A stretch of DNA of 64,000 nt. Source: Sympetrum striolatum (taxonomy: Eukaryota; Arthropoda; Insecta; Odonata; Libellulidae). A program made the translations under genes and the position numbers. Under the pieces are notes generated by a model. That model ran no database searches. It worked only from the letters and a program-made list of their open reading frames with translations, and was not told the DNA's origin. Where the stretch lies: positions 98,585,657 through 98,649,656 of the forward strand of contig OX388343.1 of assembly GCA_947579665.1 (NCBI GenBank), read 5' to 3'. Shown one piece after another: positions 33,184 to 47,344 of the stretch (its first letter is position 1; each line of letters starts with the position of its first letter).

Positions 33184-34035
33184 TGCTTAATACTTGTGTG
33201 AAAACACAATTCTTTATCTACAATTTTGGGATTGAACTACACAGGGGTTAATATATAGTGTGGTTGAACTATATTTAGTGTGGTGTTTGTGCCAAATTAA
33301 TTTATGTATTTACCATGTATAAGTTGATCCGGCGTATAAGTTGACGCAAAAAATAAGGCAATACCACTTCCCAAGGTCTATTGTAAGGGAAGAAAAACTA
33401 CGGTATCCATAAATATACGATAGCTTAAGGAATATTTACCGCATATACTTCTCACCTCTGCTTAACTATTTCACAAGTTTCTTTCATAGGTATAACTCAG
33501 GCTACACAAATAGAAATGCATCACAAAATGGAAACACAATAGTATTAAATAGGTATTTATAATAGAAATAATGGTAATATAGCATGGTAATATCAAATTA
33601 CGACACTGCTAAAACAACTTCCATTTACTCCTAACGCTAAGTCGAATCATAACAATTATATAAACAAAAACAAAACATTATGTTCTTATTGATCTTCATT
33701 TGAAAATATTAAACATTGAAATATATATTAAATTTCTGTAAATCAATATTACATGTGAGGAAATGTATATAATTTGCAAAGAATAAATATGCATCAAATT
33801 TAATTCAAAGATATTAAAATGATTTATTCAACTGTTTTATTATGAAAACATATCAAAACATAACATACTTTTGCCCACAGTTGTATTTTGTGATGAAATT
33901 TATTTTATATGACATCTACATTATTTAGACTAGATAAAAATTAGTTTCAGTAAGAAATAATTGTGGTGATTTGCGAGAGTTTGTGTGCAACAAGTGTTAA
34001 GCAGGCAGTTTCACTTATTTATCCCTCGGTGGTAA
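33184..34035. repeat. About 850-bp segment in intron 7 present in B and C, absent from A
   Basis: The left end carries TGCTTAATACTTG (33184) and, inverted near the right end, CAAGTGTTAAGCA (33991-34003), a 13-bp inverted match with one difference. Inside are CGGCGTATAAGTTGACG-like words that also occur inverted further right. It may be a DNA-transposon remnant. The C counterpart lies at about 53812-54660. Confidence 0.5.
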
Positions 34036-35281
34036 AGGGATAAATTTTATGTTTGGCATATAAGTCAACCCCTGGATATTGAGAGATTATTTTAGGCTTC
34101 AAAAGTCGACTGATACACCGGCATATACTTTGATGAACTCTTATTGATAACCACCTAATTAGTTTCATTTTTTCAATAATATTCATTATTGATTGCTTTC
34201 AGACACAGATGGAATAAATTTTATTTTTCGCAAATTTTCAGTTCCTCTACGACCATTTTCTATGTAACTCTATTCAAACACAATTAAAACCTTTGATTGG
34301 ATTCTTTATCTGGAATTTTAAATCTTTTTATTAGCTCAATGATAGAGTCACTTCTTTATTTTTCTGTTTTGAGGATGCTATCCACATTAATATTGTGTTA
34401 TCATACTGAGAAAGAATTATTTTCATACTATGTGCAATAACTAATCAAAACCCCTTGGCCTATATATATTTATGGGCCTATATTTATTTCCTACATACTG
34501 AACTGACCAAATAGTATTCTAATATATCCATAAATATACAGATTTTCTCTTTGATGTTAAAAGTTTTTAGAATGCTTCATTCCTATCCTCCATGTTTCAT
34601 CATAGATATTTAGCAGTACCTTTATCATTTAAGGATTTTATCATCATCGAATTGATTGCTTCTTTGGTAGCTTATATTACCTGAAAATTAAAATGCTTTT
34701 CTCATAACTTCATTACCTTGGACCAAACGATGATGAAAAATGATGATGATGATGAATGAAAGAATTTTGTTAACGTTTTTATGTTTTAACAGTAGTCTTA
34801 AAATATTATTACAAATACTAAATGGTGTAACATGGGATTTAATGTTCTTCAATTTGTATAAATGAAAGATATTGATAATATATTTTTATAGAAAATTAAA
34901 TTTGATCTTATACCTAGAATTTGCAGCAAGTAAAATATTGTATTAATTTGGTAGGTATACATATTGATCAATACCAAAGTGTAGTGTCTCAAAAAATTTA
35001 AAGTTACAGGTTACAGTTATGAAATTATATCTCTTAATATCCTGATTATTAGGGAGTATGTAATTGGAAGATGTACATACGAGATAATGCATATACATAC
35101 AACAGAATTGCTGTAATGTTAATTAATAATTATGGAAGAACTTAAGATTAAATTAAACATAATATACATACACCCAACAAATTATGAATGAATATTTCAT
35201 TGAGAGTCTTATTTGTATTTTATGAATAAAAGGGAACATAATTAGGCAAGGAACTGATGTATTTCTCCAATAATATTTCAG

Positions 35282-35461
35282 ATCCAGAGTTAGCAATTCT
35301 TCATCCTGAGAAAATAGTTACTCCAGCTCTGGAGCGGCTCAGTCTTATGATTCAAGTGACGCAACGTGGATCACTTACAGACATTCCTCATTATACCAAA
35401 GGTTCAAATGATAGTGGATTGAATGGCAGCAGTGTCTTTGGTCCTCATCGTGGTAAAACAG
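35282..35461 (+). pseudogene. MFSD6-like transporter, exon 8, copy B
   Basis: Same protein sequence and splice sites as copy A exon 8 (PELAILHPEKIVTPALERLS ... GPHRGKTG). The exon itself is undamaged, but it lies downstream of the premature stop in exon 7 of this copy. Confidence 0.85.
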
Positions 35462-35524
35462 GTTTGTTTAGCCTTTTTCATTTTTTTGCTAGAAAATTAC
35501 ATGTTGCATTAGTAACATATTATA

Positions 35525-36684
35525 TCTATTATATATAGACGCTTCTCCGGATTCATTCATATATATAGATAGATAGATAGGATACTAATTCACAGGCTTA
35601 ACCACTAGTGTCATTGAGTTGAAATTTTTACCACGTATTGGCCATAATGTGTAACCACCAGAAAAATTGCGATTCTGAACCTCAGTGTCATAGGATCGAT
35701 TCCAGAAAGCCACAAAGTCCCGATTTTTCCCATTTAAATGCATTGCTTTGATTATTGGGAATAAAAAAAAATACTTTCCGGATAGATAGAGAATCAAAAC
35801 TCAAGGAGCCTATATTTATTGTCATGATCTATCGAAAACATAAAAGACTTTTACGGAAAATATCCTGAGTTCGATGCTAGGGTGATGCAAAAATCGGCCC
35901 TTTTAAAATAAATTGAGGAAGTTTTTCATTATTTTTTTTCATGCACTTATTGAAATGATAGGAAGTTCTTGCTTATATAAAAGATGTATATTATGCCAAG
36001 GGTTTTGAAAAAAAAATAGATAAGACCGTACTGTTCCTGGGTTCGATGCCGGGGCACATTAAAATTTCTCTCATAAGGAATATATGGGAAAAATAGGATG
36101 TCGTTTGAGGCAGTTGCAGCCAATATTTCTGCTTGAATTTTCACACATAGTTAGAGATGGTGATCTTCTGTTAAGCTGCATAGGAAGTATCACCAGAAAG
36201 ACCTGGGTTTGATGCCAGGCGGTAAATATATCTGCCATATAAAACACATTGGGATGGTTTTTTAATTATTTCTTTCATGTGCTTATTGAATTAATAGGGA
36301 GTTCTTGCTTGGATAGAAGATGTATATTAAGACTCAGTTTAAGAAAAAAATTAGATAAGACCATGCTGTTCCTGGGTTTGATGCCAGAGCACATTACAAT
36401 TTCTCCCATAAGCAATATATGTGAAAAGTTGGATGTCGTTTGAGGCAGTTGCAGCCAATATTTCTGTTTGAATTTTCACACATAGTTAGAGATGGAGATC
36501 TTCTGTTAAGCTGCATAGTAAGTTCACCAGGAAGACCCGGGTTCGATGCCAGTAAAATAAATTGCAGCGAATTTTAAGAATATTTTCAATCCTTATTTTT
36601 TCTTTTGAGGACCGTCCCGATATGATGCCGATATGAAATTAGTGTTTCCGATCTTCTTGCAGTATGCAAACTATATTTTTCTCG
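35525..36684. mobile_element. Helitron-like element, shared insertion (copy B), with internal unit duplication
   Basis: The same insertion as 4666-5490, starting TCTATTATATATAGACGC and ending CTCG at 36684. The 3' hairpin has a mismatch here (CTTGCAGTATGCAAA). It is 335 bp longer than in A and C: a segment beginning near the CTTATTGAA at 35946 is repeated 334 bp later at about 36280, adding two B-box-like motifs (CCTGGGTTTGATGCCAG type near 36205 and 36375). This shows that the internal units expand in steps of two. Confidence 0.65.
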
Positions 36685-38304
36685 AAAAATCAATAAGTGT
36701 TATAGGATAACATTAATTTATAGAAATATGATCACATTATTGTAGTCTGTTAGTCTGTATTTTATTTACCCACAATGGTAGATAAGCAGTAATTAAAAAT
36801 CTATGGAGTCAGTTGAGATGAAGAGAATAAGGTGGTGTAGGTATTGAGGTCTGAGGATCCAAGTGAGAAAAGGGCAGTTTGTAAAATTGGGGAGGAAGGT
36901 TGTTGGTTGGTTAGGATAATATTTGGAGAATCGGAATGAAGGATTCTTATCACAGGCTTTAAAGTAAAAAGATCTAAGGCTCCTTTAGTATGGAAATAAG
37001 GTACATCCAGGGATAAAGAAAACTGTTTTACTTGCAAGTGGTTGGTGAAATGCAAGAAAGAGCATTTCTTCTCAAAGACTTCATAATCTTCTTTAGCATT
37101 GATACGAAAATTTTTAGAAATCATTACAATATAGATGGTGTGGTAGTCAATTACTTACAATTTTTTTAATTAATTTAAAAACTCTAAACTTGTTTAGAGA
37201 TTCAAGATTATCTTTTTGGTTGAAAAAGTATCTACACATAATTTTTACTGTGGAAGATAGGCATAATGTTGTATTTTTAAGGAAGTTGGATAGCTTACAA
37301 GAATGATATCATTGAAAGGGAAGAACAACATGCTGTGGTCTAGCAATTTGCTACTGGGGGTCATGAGGAAAAAGACAATTGTTTCTTTGTGCATAAGAAT
37401 TTTATTTACCAGAAATATGAGTATTGGCCATTTGCTTAGTAATCTGTAATCAATTTGCAGTAAAATTTTGGGAGGCAGGTAAATGGATGTGAAGCAATCT
37501 ATGGATAAGGCTATGGGAAAAGGCACTTTTGTGAGATCGATGATGGGATGAGGTATGGGAAATGATATTATCTGTATAGGATATTTATTTGTAGATACTG
37601 AAATCAATAGTATGGTTTCTTGGGATAGAGTAAGGTCAAGGTGATTCAGGGAGTTGTTAGAGTCTAATTCATGTGAAAAGGAAATCTTGGGGAAACACTA
37701 AGGGAGGTAGGAAATGGAAGGAATGGAATCCCAAGATTTCCTTGGGATCTAGGGAAATATAGTGATATGTGATGATAATTATTTAGATTTCATAGTTTTC
37801 TGTTTTTATTTCAAAGAAGCAGATATATGAAAACTATTATCTATTATCTATATACTATTTATCTATGGCTGTAATAAATTATTACCCTACTTGCAAATCA
37901 TGTGCTTTATGATCATCATTATAAAGGTATGCAACCCTAAAAAGCTTTTCTCCCTTTATAATATTTGGATCAATAAGAATATTCACCACATTACTAAACC
38001 TATCTTTTCAAACCTCTCTTCCTTCTGAAATATTGATGATCATTACACAATTCCATAATTTAAATAATAAATATATCAAATATATTCTACCAAAATTTAA
38101 CTGTGATATTTTTGGTTTTATGTTACTATGTTGATTTTTGAACCTAATAGATTTTGCTGCTCTAAGTGAACTTTACTATGAAGAGCAACCCTATCATTTA
38201 CTTCGATCCCTATTCTCTAAAAATATTGCATCCCATTATCAATTATGAATAATTTACAAATTATCGTAAAGATGCTAATGATGACATTTATGTAACTTAT
38301 GTAG

Positions 38305-38729
38305 CTATGGCTATGAGAGACTTCAATCGCCCAAGAAACTCGATAGCAACCACTATGCCTTACTCAGGGACTGGAACACCTATAAATCAACATAAGCCAT
38401 TCAGGGGAGGTTCACCATTTGGTTCCCAACATCTTCTGCAGAGAACAAGCAGTGTTGGATCTCCTACTGGAAGAATTTGGCATAAAGGGCAGCAACCAGC
38501 CTCTCCAAAAGGAATCTCAAAATTAGCCATGGAAGATGGAAAGTGTAAGAAAAACCAAACAGAAAACAAACAAGAACAGGAAAAGAATACTGACAGGGAC
38601 AAGGATTTCCAAAATTTTGGAGAGAACAGCATTAAGCAGTCAGAGAAGGAGATGAATAATGAAACTAGTGCTGGTCATTTAAGAAGTGAAGTGAGGAAGG
38701 ACAAAAAAGAGATTCTGAAACCCCATTAG
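38305..38729 (+). pseudogene. MFSD6-like transporter, exon 9, copy B, frameshifted
   Basis: Identical to copies A and C up to HLRSEVRK. There a 7-bp deletion (AGGAAGG-type repeat, near 38697) shifts the frame to DKKEILKPH and a stop at 38727. It would replace the last residues (QKRDSETPIVVKK in A). Confidence 0.85.
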
Positions 38730-39645
38730 TGGTCAAAAAATAGTTTTTGAAGAGGAGATAGCCACTTAATTCAATAATAATTGGCATAATATTAATATTA
38801 ACGTAAGTCATTTTTTCATGATGAAACATGCTTGTTAAGAAGGGCAAAATCTTCCACGTTAAATTTGATTATACATATTTTATTCGATAATGGAATTTAA
38901 ATGTCTCCTACCTCGCCACTTGAATCCAATGAACACAGATTAAAGTTGAAAATTCATGAATTAAAATTAATCGATGATGTAAAAAATTGTTGAAATTTGT
39001 TACCTAGGAAATTAGATGTTCTACAGTTTTATAAACATACAAAATATTTTTGTAAAAAAGCTGTGATCTTATCTTTATTTTATATAAAACTTTATTTCTG
39101 ACAATGGTCTTCGTTTCTTGACAGTTTATTCCTTAAATCAGTAAATGATGCAAAGCAAAAATTATTAATAATTTGATAACAATTTTATTTTGGCACAGAT
39201 CAACCATTAGCTGGTAATGATACTTTTTTTTGACATATTCAGGAAGAAGTGTTACATTTATGACATCAAGCTACTTGATAAATTTTACTAATAAAATAAT
39301 AATTGTCTAATAATTTTGCAAAGGATACACTGATCTTTATAAAATATAAAGAAGTTGAGTAATTTGGAGAAAAAATCCACTGTTTGTTTATATTTTTACC
39401 CATTTCACTTTCAACCCTCAGTAGTAAAATTTTGTTAACTAAGAAATAAACTTTTTATTCCATAATGATTTTTGGAATAGCACTAAAGCATCATTTATTT
39501 ATTTCCATGCAAAAATTAATAATAATTATATCCAGTATGACCATGATATATATTTTAGAAAATTATATTCTATTCCCTATTACTACTGTCTTAAAAAAAT
39601 TAATTCCTTGAAATATGTATTTTTATTAATTTTTCAGTTAAATAT

Positions 39646-39648
<3 letters not shown>

Positions 39649-39717
<69 letters not shown>
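39649..39717. repeat. TA dinucleotide microsatellite (copy B)
   Basis: About 34 TA repeats. This is the empty site of the Helitron-like insertion found in copy A at 8705-9842. Copy C has a shorter TA run near 60953-60971. Confidence 0.97.
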
Positions 39718-39721
<4 letters not shown>

Positions 39722-40456
39722 AATATTTGTATCTTCTAAAGTAATTGCTATTTTGAAACCATAGGAACTATAAGGTGATTCTTCACAGGTTTGAAAATCC
39801 CGAAATTAAAATACAATAATTACAATTTTATACTTCTATGTTTTCATGAGAATTTATAACCATGAATATGAAAAATTTAGTTTTGGTTTGTATGTCCTTC
39901 TAAATGGAAGAGTTTCACTTATTTTTTATAATAAACAGAAGGGTTGAGAAAATTCAATAGAATCATCAAAAGGATTTGGAATTTATTTATTTAAGTTGTT
40001 TAATTTAGTTGAGTTTTTCAATTAAAATACACATATAATTTAATTTTGTTGTCAGAACTATAAATCCTCTTTGAGTATGGTAAAATAGCATATCCCAAAC
40101 CAATGTATTTCGTAATATCTAACTTAGCAATATTATTATATAAACTTCTTCTCTTGGGACTGATTTTTTTATATTGATGCAGCTGAAGGGAGAAAGTCAA
40201 AGAATTTTCAATAGAGGAAAGTAAACGAACATACCCGGCATGATTATAAAAGCAAAAGTTATACAAACTTAATTCTTTGTTATATAGTAGATGTCTTTTA
40301 AAACGAGTATGGCATGTAGCAAAAGTTACAGTGAGTGATTTTTTGGCCATTGTCTGTCTCACAGCAAAAAGGACAAATTAACTTAAGGTGATTCAAAGTA
40401 AATACTGAAATTCATCTAAATAAATTTATTTATTTCTTTTTCTTTCGATATAATTT

Positions 40457-42573
40457 CTAGTATTAGTTTTTTTCTTCTGCATTGGCTATTCTAACCTAAA
40501 TAGCATGTAATTCCTCTTCTATTCTTTGCTTCTCCTAATATTCTTTCTTTAAAATTTCTTTCTGTAGATTGATTAATTCTAACTTTGCTTCTGTTAATGA
40601 GATTAAACTTTCCTTTGGATTTGTTTTACTGAAATTCTTCTGGATCTTGGATTCTATGAAAAGAATACTTATTATTTTCTAAAAAAGGCATACGCTTAAA
40701 GCCAAATTTATAAGTATTGCATACTGCCTGTTTTTCCATTGCCTGGGATCTTATGCTTAGCAGATTCATTGTTTTTGTCTCCAATTATATCAACTGTTAA
40801 ATGAATCATGATATATCATTGAGAATGAAACAATACAAGGAAATTAATAATCAAATTTTACATATATACTTCAAACTTACTTTCCACTACTTCCACACCC
40901 TGACTTGAAATTGTAGTTATATTCTCTGAAATTAAACAACTTATCAATTCTCATATTTCAAGAATGGTGAATCCTACTTCAAGGCTATTGGTACTCATTA
41001 ACACATCGAGATTAATATAAAGCTCAAGTTTGTCAGAGAGGTGACAAATTCTGAAAGCTATGCTTAACCAAGATACAATCAAAGGACATTCCTAGATTTA
41101 TCTTAAATTAAGTTGCATGAATGATAACTTTAAAGACTACCATTGTTTTCATTCTCTAGGTGAGATGTTTCCATTATTACTGGAAACGATGGAGAGTATA
41201 AGTTCCAGTCTGGAAATGAATAAAATCCTTTTCAGAAAATTTTATGGGGATAGTGTCAGAATTACAATTGTAATCTATAAAAATTCATTACTCCAAGTAT
41301 TAAAGATTATAATGCATTAGGTATCTATATTTCTTGGTCAAAACTTTCAGAACTAACCAAAAAGTAAAGTGGAAAAAAATGTAACAACCATGAAATGATG
41401 CTTGGCACATATTGTTACAATAATGACATTTTGCTTGATATGCTTATGCTTCTGAGAATATAAGGACTGACATGACTATTGCATTGACCTATTTCTTACA
41501 AATTTATCTACAGAATATAAATATCTTTCATACCAAACTGGACATCAACATAATCCAACCTTGTAAACATAAGCGAGAAATACCAATTCCACATGCATTG
41601 AGAATAAATAATCAGTGACAACATCAACAAGTTGTCTTTAGGACCTTAACTGGCAATATTTTCGTTTTAATAAAATTTCTCTTTCAATTGATTATGGACA
41701 GTAATAAGTAATGTTTTACCATACGAAGCACAATCCGAGTTTGAGTCATCTGATACCTGTCAAGAAAGTATTATCAATTTTGTGAAACTTCAAAGAAAGG
41801 AAAAATTTTGATAGAGGTCTACTTTAAAGCTCAAGAAGGCTTTACACTTCAGTACTAAATATTTCAATGATCATGATAGCATTTATGAATAAATAAGGAA
41901 ATAATTATATGAAATTCAAAATTTCCCATTAATTATTAGAAGCACAGTCAGTGTTACAATAAAAAAACAAGATAAGTATTTACCATCATGGCTTGAGAAT
42001 TATGTGATAGCTCATCTCTTGAACCTGAAGGAAAATCGTTGTATAGTACACAATATAGTGAAAATAGAATTAATTCTGTTAAAAAACATCAATTCAATAG
42101 TACAAGTTAGATCCCTACACATAATTTGTGAATCGCTATCCACTACGTTTTCGAAGCCCTTTCCGTTTCAACCAATTTAACTCCTACACTTTTCGTACAC
42201 CGGGTTACGTTTAATGTTGGATGGACCTCCGCCGGTCTGCCTCAAACTTTGTTTCTCCCTAGCCATATCCTTTTTCGTATCTTTCTAAATAGCGTCGTAC
42301 TTCGATTTTAGCTTTCTCCACGGCCTTGTGCTTCCCGTCTGTGCGACGAATTTATCACGAATTATCATCCATGCTGCCTCCTGCATTTATTTAGTTCTCT
42401 CATGTAGAATTTCGTATTAGATAGCAGACATGACGAAAACACGTAACTTACCTTCTGCTTCCATGTAGTTGAGTTACTTATTTTATTCTCTACTTCATTT
42501 CTATTCTCCTCACTAAATTTAGTAGCAAGATCTGCTCTTCCTCTGTGTAGTTTTTACTTCTTTTACCATCCAT
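40457..42573 (-). pseudogene. Myb/SANT-like gene, copy B, pseudogene
   Basis: The counterpart of 10591-12610. The start MDGKRSKNYTEEEQILLLNL (42573) is followed by a 1-bp deletion that shifts frame at the LFEEN position. The internal TAG after KYDAI is retained, and the coiled-coil exon has a new stop (KKEY*EK) and further substitutions. It has at least three lesions against two in copy A. Intron boundaries are conserved. Confidence 0.72.
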
Positions 42574-42888
42574 TCTTTATTCCTTAGATTAAGTTAAGGT
42601 AAATAAGAGTTATAGGAGATAACTTAGTAAATAGGTTCCCGTATGAACGGAAAAAGAAAGCCATTACGATTCGATTATGTTCAAACAAAACTCGCAGCAA
42701 CGGGTATGAAAATTATTCTCGGGCAACGCAACTCTTATTTAAAGTGATAAATTACTAACCATGAGTCGAAAAAGTTTTATAATACCGGCCATCTCGCTAA
42801 CCGATAGTTAAGCTTAACCTTCATGATAACTATTTATCGGATTTAACTATACATTATAATACCGGGCCTAAAATGTACTATATAATAC

Positions 42889-43135
42889 ACTTCGACACTA
42901 ATGCCTTTTCTTGAGGAAAATTAGAAATTTTTTTTATAAATTTCGACACTAATGCCATCTCTTGAGGAAAATTGGAACTCTTGTTTATAAACTTCGCCTT
43001 TAAAGCCATCTCTTGAGGAAAATTGGAACTTTTGTTTTTACAATCTTCGCCGCTAATGCCAATTCTCGAGGAAAATTGGTAATTTCGTTATAAAACATTG
43101 ACATTAATGCTGCATCTCCAGAAAAATATGAACTT
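42889..43135. repeat. 51-bp minisatellite, copy B (about 3 units plus degenerate tail)
   Basis: Same unit and position as the array at 12927-13485, but about six units shorter. The degenerate terminal units match one to one, so the difference lies in the homogeneous part of the array. Confidence 0.9.
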
Positions 43136-45183
43136 TTTTAACTGAAAAATAAAAATATCCCTAAGTAAACTGTAACATTACCATAAGTTGAGATATAATT
43201 CAGTATCATACTTATACTATATTTAGCAAAAGTCTACTTTACCTAGGAAGACGGGTTAAAAAAATAAATGTTAACTTTTTTAACCAAATATCTTTTTCTA
43301 TTTATAATAATTAAAGAAATGTTTAAACATTCATGTACCAATATTGCATTAACTTTGATATTTTTCCTATTTATATGTAACCTAACAGTTTCAAACTTTT
43401 GGAGTATGTAAAAAGGGTTTATTATATTAATTTTTAATAACGAAGTCACTCTATGTTTCGAATGCCGTAGGAAAATAATGAAAATTAATTTCATTCCTTT
43501 CAAAAAAAAGTCAAAATACGGCGCATAAATAATTTTTCGATATTTTTTACAAAACTTCCAGTTTAGCAGTTTTCGACTATGACATACGATTAGTAATATT
43601 TGCATTATTGTAAAATTAAACCTTATCCCTGTCACCAACCTGTAAATGTATAATTTAAAATTAAGTTTTTGAATTGTGTTAAACTTGGGTCCTACAAATG
43701 ATATTATAACTTTTTATTATTAATAAACCATTCTTAACCGACATCCAGCCTAACAACTTCACGGAGCAGAGTTACTAAATTCAAAAAGAAAATCATTCAA
43801 ATATATTTATTGAGGTGCTCTTTGTTACGATATTAAAATATGCAAACACAGATTTGATTTACAACAGATTAGTGGACGATCATGTGTCTGAGAAAGACTA
43901 CATGCAAAAAATGTGTTGGAATCTTTTGTAGAAATTTCCCTTCTCCGGAAGTGATGTTTCCTCAAGTTTCTCGATTGAGTGTGTGTAATCATATGGGTAG
44001 CCCCCCTTACGTGTGACTAGGTTCGTTTTCTCACCGAATACCTCGCTAGTATATTTAAATGTTTTTAAATTTGTTACCAGTGAAGCCAGTGTCGAGAAAT
44101 CTAATGGTGAAATTATTTTCGATTGACTTTGCGAATGAAATATGCTTGTCCTTGGTGTTCGGAATCACATTAATTTTTTTATCATCATAGTCTAACTCCC
44201 AAACCAAGAAATGACCGTCATACGATGAAAGATTATGAATAAACACAGGTAGAAAATTTGGCATTTTGTACTGCAAGTTGCAAAAAGAATGTGCGGGCCC
44301 TCGATACTTACCTGTCAAGTGATCGTGATCTCTAGCGGCAACTGACTTCAACTCTTTACCACAAATATGACAAGAAAACGCATTCTTAAAATTTGCCTCT
44401 TCTTCCGGGCTAAGCGATTCCATTGGTACAACGTTTTTATACAACTTGAATACTCTCTCTCTGCTTCCTCTTTCATTTTCTGCATAAAGACCTGTGCGGT
44501 ATTGGGATCTCAGTAAAGCTGTGGTGACTCACATCCATTGGGCTTTATGAGAACATAGCAAAAACTGAATGGTTCGTGTTTCTGAATAGCGTGCGAGTAG
44601 GATGCGTTAGGTAAAGATTCACAAGTGCTGATACCTTGGAGAATACATTCAAAGTCTGCATATATTACATAAGGAACTGGAAATGAATGCCCGAGTTTGG
44701 TAAATTTTAATATCCTTTCCCCCTCTATAGGAAGCTCAATTCTCGCGGGTTTTTTACTATTACAGTTCGCTGTATGCGTCTCTAATTTTTTTCGTCATGA
44801 TAATGCATGAAGCATCGTTTGCAAATGTAAATTCTACGACATTTTTGTTGTCTGAATATGGATAAGACTCTCTAAGTTTTTAATCCAGCAATAATGAGCC
44901 GTGTTGTCATTTGTAATATATAATAGGTCATGATGATCTGCGAGCTCGGTATTTACAATTTTTACTACATTGTTTTTTTCATCTAGCCTGAAAATGTTAA
45001 TAGAAATTTTATTTGTTTGCTCAAATTTAGGAATATCAGAGAGTTTGATTGGGTATTCAATACATTCTCAATCGTACCCATTGTCGAATTCATCGGTATT
45101 ATATTTGTAAACTCGTTGAGGGTCTTTATGTATGTTCTTTCCCCAAACCGTGTATTTAAAACAAAACTGATCGTCATTTCTAA

Positions 45184-47344
45184 AGGCGGCCATACACGGG
45201 GAAATGTTTCCAGGAAATCTTCCCTGGAAATGTTTCCAAAAAATCCAAAATGGTGGATCGGCCATACACGGGGAAATTTTTCTGGGAATATTTCCAGGAA
45301 ATATTCCCAGTTATGGCGGATCCGCGACGTTTTGGTCTTTCTTAAGCGCAATTGCAGACATTTTTCCTATTGCAGAATTAAATGAGAAATAATAGTCGTA
45401 CGAAATCGAGATCAGTACCAAAAGAAAGGAAATTGAATAGAGACTCTTATGTTGGTCGTAGTATATTGTATTCGGGTCGAAATTACGAGAAGTAGTGCAA
45501 AATGAACGGAAGTTTACGACCAAGGCGATTGTTGAATCCGAGCTTATGCGTTTTCTCATTACAAATATTATAAAAGATGGCAATTAACTGAGATGCCAAC
45601 ATTTGCAAACTGATTCATAAACAATAGGGATAAAATTACGGCGATTTAAGGAGTTTTTTGGAAATAAATCTACAAAATTAAAACTGCGACAATGAATTGT
45701 ATTAAAAATTAATGAAACTAAAAGCTGTAATTGTCTTTTATATTGTTACTAACATTCAAATTTTAAATTTCCTAGGTATCGAAGGGAATTAAGGCTAACA
45801 ACACACCCTAATAAGGTATTTGCACACGCTCACAGCTGACGTAATAGAAAAGTAATGAAAAAATATATAAGAAATGATTACATAGGTATACTCATTGACA
45901 GAAGAGCTTCAGTAAAGTTCAGACTTAAAAATTCAATGAATTACGGTCGAATTTCGACCACTGAGCGATCACTAGTAAATATAAATGATCCAAAATGCGA
46001 TGAAAATATTCTTAATTCTTATCACACGTAAGATTCTCGTGAACAATTTTCGAAGGTTAAACCGTGTAAACTTACGAGTAAGAATAATATGCATTAAATA
46101 GTTGTTTTGCCAGTATTACGTGTACTTCGTTTTACTTTTACAGTATACCCTATAGCTAGGTAGTAAAAAGTGTCATTCCATTTAGAATATACGGGGATTT
46201 TATCTTCATACCAAATTAACGGTAGGGACTTATGACAAAAATTATAAAAAGGGGTAATTAACTGAGATGCCAACATTTGCTAACCGATTCATAAATAATA
46301 GGGATAAAATTACGGCGATTTTACGGAGTTTTTTGGAAATAAACCTAGAAAATGAAAACTGCGACAATGAATTGTATAAAGAAAATAATGAAACTGCAGG
46401 CTGTAATTGTCCTTTTTATTGTTACTAACATTCAAATTTTAAATTTCGTAGGTATCGAAGAAGACTAACAACACACCCTGAGTTACTGACGTAATTGTAC
46501 ACTCTCACAGCTGACGTAATAGAAAAATAATGAAAAAATATATAAGCAATGATTATAAAGGTATACTCTTTGAAAAAGAACCTCAGTAAAGTTCAGACTT
46601 AAAAATTCAATGAATTACGGTTGAATTTCGACCACTAGTAAATATAAATGGTCCAAAATTTGATAAAATATAAGTTCTTATCACACGTGAGTATGATTCT
46701 CGTGAACAATTTTAAAAGGTTAAACTGTGTAAACTTACGAGTAAGAATAATATGCATTAAAGAGTTGTTTTGCCTGTATTACTTGTACTCCGTTTAACTT
46801 TTACAGTATACACTAGGTAGTAAAACGTGTTATTCCATCGACGGTGCTCATTTTCAGTATATCCTTTTAAGATGATGGTCAATCTCGATTGATTTCATTT
46901 ATTATCATAAGCGGTTTTCATATCTACATACCGTTTTATTGCATATCTATTCGTCGGTTTTACATTTCGCAAACTTGTCCATGTGATTTGGAACGAGAAC
47001 GAAACCGAAAGCTTGAAATCAACAAACACCTCAAAAGGTAAACAAATCAGTGAGGACAGCAGAAGACAGCGTCCCTGCCCTACCTCAATTCTTCCCCATT
47101 GGCGTTTTCTAGGCGGAAGTCGACAGTGGCCAATGGGAATGCTCGATACATAAGTCATGATTTCTACTTACTCAACAAGTTCTCCGTGCTGATGCCAAGG
47201 TGGCAGGATAGTCAAATATTTCCAGTTATGGCGGACTGGAAATCTGTAGAAAATAGAACATGTTCTATTTTCGACCAATCAGGAAAGAGTGTCGGCCATA
47301 ACTGGAAATGTTTTCTGGAAATATTTCCCCGTGTATGGCGGCCT
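45184..47344. mobile_element. PIF/Harbinger-like non-autonomous transposon (copy B only)
   Basis: A 2161-bp insertion whose ends are perfect 21-bp inverted repeats beginning AGGCGGCCATACACGGGG, then imperfect for about 15 bp more. It is flanked by TAA on both sides (45181-45183 and 47345-47347), whereas copy A has a single TAA at the empty site (near 15538). A 3-bp TWA duplication is the PIF/Harbinger signature. No transposase is recognised. Subterminal copies of the end sequence (GGCCATACACGGGG at 45261) occur inside. Confidence 0.8.
45570..46838. repeat. Internal direct repeat of the Harbinger-like element
   Basis: Two diverged copies, about 45570-46180 and 46245-46838, offset by 674 bp. 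Both start near AATTAACTGAGATGCCAAC and include GATAAAATTACGGCGATTT. Small indels and substitutions separate them, so the duplication is older than the insertion. Confidence 0.8.
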
